From an uncultured Cellulophaga sp. (GTDB taxonomy: Bacteria; Bacteroidota; Bacteroidia; Flavobacteriales; Flavobacteriaceae), in contig CANLOV010000005.1 of NCBI GenBank assembly GCA_947492955.1, positions 62,001 to 126,000 on the forward strand: a DNA stretch of 64,000 nt. Reading direction: 5' to 3'. Both the position numbers and the translations under genes were made by a program. Position 1 is the first letter of the stretch; every line of letters starts with the position of its first letter. Below the pieces are notes generated by a model, which ran no database searches, was not told where the DNA came from, and saw only the letters and a program-made list of their open reading frames with translations. This document shows, piece by piece, positions 62,937-64,000 of this stretch.

Positions 62937-63974
62937 TTGAAAACGATTAAAGACATAGCAATAGAAGCTAAAGTATCTCCAGGAACTGTAGATAGAGTAT
63001 TGCATAATAGACCGGGAGTATCTCTTAAAACAAAGGAAAAAGTACAAAAGCTCCTTACTAAATATAATTTTGAAAAAAATGTATTTGCAAGTACGTTGGC
63101 CTTTAAAAATAAATTTACCATAGCTACTATTATTCCTTCTGCTAAATCTGAAAAAGAATTTTGGCAAGAACCCGATAAAGGAATTAAAGCAGCAATAAAA
63201 GAAATACAAAAATATGGTATAGAAACCCAGTGTTTTTATTTTGATAAGTATGATTTAGACTCCTACGAAAAAGCATTTGAAGAAATGCTAAAAGTAAACC
63301 CTAATGGTGTTTTAATGACTCCTTTTTTTTATAAAAAAACAGTAGAGCTTACAGCAAAATTAAATGCTAAAAAAATACCTTATGTTTTTATAAATATTGA
63401 TGTTGAATCTATGGATAATATTGCATTCATAGGTCAAAATTCTTATCAAAGTGGCTACTTAGCAGGGAAATTGTTAAGTTTAAAACTAGAAGATAACAAA
63501 GAAGTTTTAATTATTAGGTCTAAGAAATATGTAGATAACCATGGAGCTATTAGTTCTCGTATTAAAGGCTTCTTATCGTATTTTAAAGAAAAAAACACAT
63601 CAGTAGCTGTAAAAGAAGTTTATTTAGAGACTTTTGATACTGATGAGGTAGCTATGATATTAGCAAAAGAGTTTTCTGAGAATGAGCAGCTAAAAGGAGT
63701 TTTTGTTCCATCTAGTGCTGCCTTTAAAGTTGCTGAGTATTTAGAGACAATTCCTAAAAAAGAAATAAGTTTAATAGGCTACGATTCTCATGAGGATAAT
63801 ATAAAGTATTTAAAAAATGAAACTATAGATTTTTTAATTTCTCAAAACCCTTATGAACAAGGATATATGGGAGTTAAAATAATTTTTGAATACTTATTAT
63901 TTAATAAAATACCTAATAAAAAATATAGTTCTCCAATTCATATTATTACCAAGGAGAATTCCGATTATATATAA
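62937..63974 (+). CDS. LacI-family transcriptional regulator
   Basis: The 345-residue protein has a LacI helix-turn-helix (about 1-50; TIKDIAIEAKVSPGTVDRVLHNRPGVS) and a periplasmic-binding-protein-like sensor domain (about 60-340) of the ribose-binding type, including FINIDVESMDNIAFIGQNSYQSGYLAG. It binds a sugar-like effector and probably controls a polysaccharide or sugar pathway outside this window. The start is a TTG at 62937; no ATG fits. Overlapping palindromes lie just upstream and a terminator follows. Confidence 0.92.
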   Translation: MKTIKDIAIEAKVSPGTVDRVLHNRPGVSLKTKEKVQKLLTKYNFEKNVFASTLAFKNKFTIATIIPSAKSEKEFWQEPDKGIKAAIKEIQKYGIETQCFYFDKYDLDSYEKAFEEMLKVNPNGVLMTPFFYKKTVELTAKLNAKKIPYVFINIDVESMDNIAFIGQNSYQSGYLAGKLLSLKLEDNKEVLIIRSKKYVDNHGAISSRIKGFLSYFKEKNTSVAVKEVYLETFDTDEVAMILAKEFSENEQLKGVFVPSSAAFKVAEYLETIPKKEISLIGYDSHEDNIKYLKNETIDFLISQNPYEQGYMGVKIIFEYLLFNKIPNKKYSSPIHIITKENSDYI

Positions 63975-63978
63975 AAAA

Positions 63979-64000
63979 TGCTCCAATTATAGTTGGAGCA
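63979..64000 (+). terminator. terminator after the LacI-family gene (at the window edge)
   Basis: TGCTCCAA/TTGGAGCA 8-bp stem with a 6-base loop, preceded by an A-run. The following T-run, if present, lies outside the window. Confidence 0.65.

Overview
The window is AT-rich, densely packed chromosomal DNA from a member of the Bacteroidota, almost certainly a Flavobacteriaceae-type marine or soil bacterium. The evidence is the low GC content, upstream regions without Shine-Dalgarno sequences, several clear TAnnTTTG -7 promoter elements, and a typical gene set: ~800-residue double FtsX permeases, HmuY, DUF6607 and DUF6686 families, a BlaI/M56 pair with TonB-plug-like repeats, VF530, and a GAFTDA-type sigma-54 activator. 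No rRNA, tRNA, CRISPR array, prophage or complete insertion sequence was seen.

Layout. 1-5346: the end of a FAD-dependent oxidoreductase, a three-gene cassette of exported or membrane-anchored unknowns (one with a DUF1573 domain inserted between acidic linkers), and a GreA-C-terminal-like protein. 5393-8150: glycerate kinase and a secreted sulfatase, closed by a perfect 52-nt palindromic terminator. 8275-27533 (minus): one very long co-directional run, tolC - hlyD - a secreted beta-sandwich-like protein - ATPase - six consecutive double-FtsX permeases - second ATPase. Divergent from it are an NtrC-type activator and its histidine kinase (27796-30506). 30511-39824 is housekeeping: orphan ABC ATPase, prolyl oligopeptidase, asd, a receiver-only protein, mscL, alr, tdk, a conserved unknown, rsmI and a uracil-DNA-glycosylase-family protein. 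39831-41315 holds a small membrane protein, an OsmC protein, and a single-domain GIY-YIG nuclease bracketed by REP-like units. Then recJ.

43123-53020 is a coherent iron/heme acquisition island: two related cysteine-containing DUF6686-type proteins, DUF6607, a periplasmic ankyrin protein, DUF2271, a PepSY-flavodoxin-reductase fusion, a TonB-dependent receptor with FRAP/NPNL boxes, and a large HmuY-type lipoprotein. Three transcription starts carry the same TTATTTAG-type palindrome, so the units are probably co-regulated by a metal-responsive repressor. 53129-64000: an MFS transporter, esterase, lpxH, queD, VF530, a glyoxalase-like protein, a 37-residue membrane protein, DUF4199, an enoyl-CoA hydratase-like protein, the BlaI/M56 pair with its promoter inside the operator, a MATE exporter, a double-domain universal stress protein, and a LacI-family regulator.

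The best candidates for under-described biology are the six-permease export array with its dedicated two-component system, the heme island with its unknown partners and shared operator, and the GIY-YIG/repeat element.
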